From: JBCDKH01 sp964388485
Lineage (GTDB): Bacteria > Planctomycetota > Phycisphaerae > Tepidisphaerales > Tepidisphaeraceae
Reading direction: 5' to 3'
DNA length: 64,000 nucleotides
Assembly (NCBI GenBank): GCA_964388485.1
Contig: CAYMAS010000008.1
Coordinates: forward strand, 47,447-111,446
Shown here: piece after piece, positions 60,654 through 64,000 of the stretch
How positions within the stretch are numbered: the first letter of the stretch is position 1
Layout of the letters: each line of letters opens with the position of its first letter
Program-made: the position numbers and the translations under genes
Notes under the pieces: model-generated
Seen by the model: only the letters and a program-made list of their open reading frames with translations
Database searches by the model: none
Told to the model about the DNA's origin: nothing

Positions 60654-61241
60654 ATGACTGCCGCATTGAGCGGAACCATCCTCGACCGTATGTTCGCCGC
60701 CGTGGAAGCTGTCCGCGAACGATTGGAGCGGGCCACCTCGGCGCTCAACGCCGCGGGTGTCCCGTACGCCGTCGCTGGCGGCAATGCCGTGGCCGCTCAC
60801 GTCGCACGCATTGATCCGGGTGCACAAAGGAACACGCGAGATGTCGACATTCTGCTGCGTCGTGAAGATCTCGATGATGCCAGACGGGCTTTGGAGGCCG
60901 TTGGCTTCGTCTACCGACACGCGGCCGGGCTCGATGTCTTTCTCGACGGGCCCGACGGCAGAGCTTCGGAAGGGGTGCATGTGGTGCTTGCAAACGAGAA
61001 GGTCAGGGAGCACGAGCCGGTCGGCAATCCGGACGTTGGCGAATACGAGGAGACGGAGCACTTCCGCGTCCTCTCGCTCGAAGCGCTGGTCCGGGTGAAG
61101 CTCACCGCGTTCCGGCGAAAGGATCAAGTTCACCTGCTCGACCTGATCGGCGTCGGCCTGATCGACGACACTTGGCCCGTCCGCCTGCCGCCTGTCCTCG
61201 GGGAGCGGCTCCAGCAACTGCTGGACGATCCGGACGGTTGA
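60654..61241 (+). CDS. Nucleotidyltransferase-like protein (AbiEii/MNT-type fold)
   Basis: 195 aa. The motif VPYAVAGGNAVAAHVARIDP followed by RNTRDVDILLRREDLDDARR shows the G-G and D-x-D metal site of minimal nucleotidyltransferases, as in AbiEii toxins. ETEHFRVLSLEALVRVKLTA, with FRRKDQVHLLDL, resembles the family's C-terminal half. No antitoxin partner is next to it. It lies 9 bp after the dockerin gene. Stand-alone tRNA- or sugar-nucleotidyltransferase is an alternative. Confidence 0.7.
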   Translation: MTAALSGTILDRMFAAVEAVRERLERATSALNAAGVPYAVAGGNAVAAHVARIDPGAQRNTRDVDILLRREDLDDARRALEAVGFVYRHAAGLDVFLDGPDGRASEGVHVVLANEKVREHEPVGNPDVGEYEETEHFRVLSLEALVRVKLTAFRRKDQVHLLDLIGVGLIDDTWPVRLPPVLGERLQQLLDDPDG

Positions 61242-61254
61242 ACTCGATGTCCCG

Positions 61255-61725
61255 TTAGCCCTCCCGGCTCGCCAGCACGTCCCGGATGCGAGCGTTGGCG
61301 GCTTTGGCGTCGACGCTGCCGCCGTTGGACTTCATGAACAGGCCCGTGGCTTTGCCGATGTCGCGGGGCCCGAACTCGGCGTGTTCGGCGAGGAACGCAT
61401 CGACCTTGGCATTGGTCTCGGCCGCGTCGGCTTGTTTGGGCAGGTACGTTTCGACGATCTTCATCTCGGCGTCGAGCTGTTGCACCTGACTGGCGTCGTT
61501 GAGCTTCTGGTACTCCTCGCGGCTCTTGCCGAGTCGCTTGTGGTAGGCGGCGACCATCTTCTGCGGCGTCGATGGCGGCTTCTGCAGGTCGGCGGCTCGG
61601 GCGTCGGCAAGCAGCATCCGGATGACGCCCAGCTTCTCCTTTTCACCCGCTTTGAGCGCGAGCTTCATGTCGGTCTGGAGACGCGGGATCAGATTGGTGT
61701 CGGCGTTGTTCGGGTCGTCGGGCAT
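61255..61725 (-). CDS. GatB/YqeY-family protein
   Basis: 156 aa from ATG 61725; a longer frame from 61800 has no ribosome site. It matches YqeY throughout: LIPRLQTDMKLALKAGEKEK, LGVIRMLLADARAADLQK, REEYQKLNDASQVQQLDAEM, KIVETYLPKQ and DIGKATGLFMKSNGGSVDAK. It is related to the C-terminal domain of GatB and binds tRNA-dependent amidotransferase partners in some bacteria. Convergent with the nucleotidyltransferase gene. Confidence 0.92.
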   Translation of the reverse strand: MPDDPNNADTNLIPRLQTDMKLALKAGEKEKLGVIRMLLADARAADLQKPPSTPQKMVAAYHKRLGKSREEYQKLNDASQVQQLDAEMKIVETYLPKQADAAETNAKVDAFLAEHAEFGPRDIGKATGLFMKSNGGSVDAKAANARIRDVLASREG

Positions 61726-61921
61726 AGCGGTGGCGAGAAGCCTAACGTATGCCCGACGCCAACCGACTTGTGGTCGGCTGCAACTCCACCGCCACGGCAC
61801 GAGGCCGATGAGCGGCGGGGCGTCAGGAACGGTTCACAAGGTGACCCCGATTCTGGCCGGCGTCGTTCCATGACGGCACTGCCTGCCATGCCACAGCGCA
61901 TGGAGGTCTACACGACGACTT

Positions 61922-63068
<1,147 letters not shown>

Positions 63069-63079
<11 letters not shown>

Positions 63080-63872
63080 AGCGAACACGTCGCGAGGCTA
63101 AAAGCCCGAGCAAGACGCCGCCGCCCAACGTCGCCAACGGCTCGGGGATGGGCGCGATCTGCTGCAGCGTGACGTTGTCGATGGCGTAGTTGTCGAAGGT
63201 GAAGCGGTTCTTATCTGCGACCACCTCAAGGACGAGATCGATCGTAGCTCCCGGCACGACATCGATGTGCGACACCGTACTGGTCAGTTTTCCAACAAAG
63301 TTGGACCCGTTGCCAAAGGTGCCACTGAGACCCGGCACAGATTGGATGCCGTTACCTGAGTCTATGAACGCAGCAACCTCAAGATCGTTGCTCGTGCTGC
63401 TGTCATCGACCTCCAGATCAAAGCTGAGTTGGTAATCAGCTGCAGAAATGCCGCTATTGATCGTGAAGCGGAAGCCAATTCTCGCGTGCTTGAAGAGCGT
63501 TAGGGTGGATGTATCGGCTAATGTCACTCGTCCCGGACGAAATGCGATTGCAGTGTCAGAAGAGGTTCGCTCGTAGGCGAAGAAGCCTTTCTCCCCAGTG
63601 TCATCGAAGGAGGTGATGCCGTCTCTCCTGAAGAATTCGTAGTCGTAGTTATTGATGCCGAAGCGAGCATCAGCTTCATCTTCCGTATCGAAATCGATGA
63701 AAATCTCATCAACGTCGAGGTGACCTCGATCCCCGGCGCGGTTCAAGCCCTTGTTTGGCTCGAAGTCGTTGAAATCATGCACCTGCCGAAAGCCGGCCAT
63801 GCCCGCCGCCGAAGAGCCGGCCGCGATAAGGACGACAAGTGCACCAACAGCGAACAGGTTCTCCCGGCTCAT
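63069..63872 (-). CDS. PEP-CTERM exported protein
   Basis: 267 aa from ATG 63872; a TTG 12 codons upstream is less likely. The hydrophobic signal (NLFAVGALVVLIAAGSSAAG) is followed by a beta-rich domain (DFNDFEPNKGLNRAGDRGHL, IGFRFTINSGISAADYQLSF) that looks like a jelly roll. It ends IPEPLATLGGGVLLGLLASR and RVRFTG, a PEP-CTERM signal with a short tail. Its stop overlaps the end of rho by 11 bp. Function unknown. Confidence 0.75.
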
Positions 63873-64000
63873 GCTGGCGAACCTAGCGGGAAGACGCCTC
63901 ACCTGCAAAGGCGACCGTTGAGCCGTTCAGGTCCGCAAGGATCTACTAGAGCAGCTTGCGCCTTCGTCGCTCACCCGTCATGCTTTGGCCGATGCCGAGC

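Overview
The window looks like chromosomal DNA of a planctomycete, most likely class Phycisphaerae. The evidence is high GC, seven proteins ending in a PEP-CTERM sorting signal (V/IPEP, hydrophobic stretch, Arg-rich tail), a planctomycete-type pseudopilin, a secreted protein with an ELLERRRLLS-type N-terminus and a C-terminal dockerin pair, and lipopolysaccharide-type envelope genes. I saw no rRNA, tRNA, CRISPR array, prophage or transposase. The class assignment is inference from gene style.

Region 1 (1 to about 26.9 kb) is a carbohydrate-degradation locus. It encodes a DUF5060-type glycosidase (cut by the window start), a GH43-like enzyme with a PA14 domain, a helical-barrel candidate lyase or hydrolase, PEP-CTERM lectin-like proteins, a pseudopilin, a GH110-like alpha-1,3-galactosidase, a Cys-type sulfatase, a GH74-like propeller enzyme whose last ~58 codons are frameshifted, a Gfo/Idh/MocA oxidoreductase, an FG-GAP propeller protein, a deiodinase-like thioredoxin-fold protein with no cysteine at the expected site, a GH55/pectate-lyase-3-type double beta-helix protein, an MDR dehydrogenase and a PL22-like oligogalacturonate lyase. 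Two sugar-type regulators (XylR/AraC-like and LacI-like) are divergently transcribed in the middle. A palindrome built on CAACGTTG lies 19 to 45 bp upstream of several of these transcription units and is my best candidate for the operator that ties the locus together. No transporter gene was recognised.

Region 2 (26.9 to 46 kb) is mostly housekeeping and envelope: a secreted HEAT-repeat protein, a GH5-like hydrolase, UbiE/MenG, a LURP-one/scramblase-like protein, glutamate synthase large subunit, a small acidic ORF coupled to an HTH protein, an RluA-type pseudouridine synthase, a secreted CsgG-like/propeller protein, a methyltransferase, a NeuD-like acyltransferase, two bactofilins, and a GT9 heptosyltransferase with an LPS-type kinase.

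Region 3 (46 to 64 kb) holds an RND efflux operon (outer-membrane factor, adaptor, pump) with hairpin repeats between its genes, an MCE/MlaD protein, a DUF4394 PEP-CTERM protein, an ECF sigma/RskA anti-sigma pair, glutamate synthase small subunit (20 kb from the large subunit), the dockerin protein, a nucleotidyltransferase-like protein, a GatB/YqeY protein, Rho, and a last PEP-CTERM protein.

Two families of intergenic inverted repeats (GTAGGGTGGGC and CGGAGCGGCG types), a G-rich telomere-like tract, a tandem array of GCGGCCGC-containing units and a 21-nt coding tandem repeat add structure that the genes do not explain.
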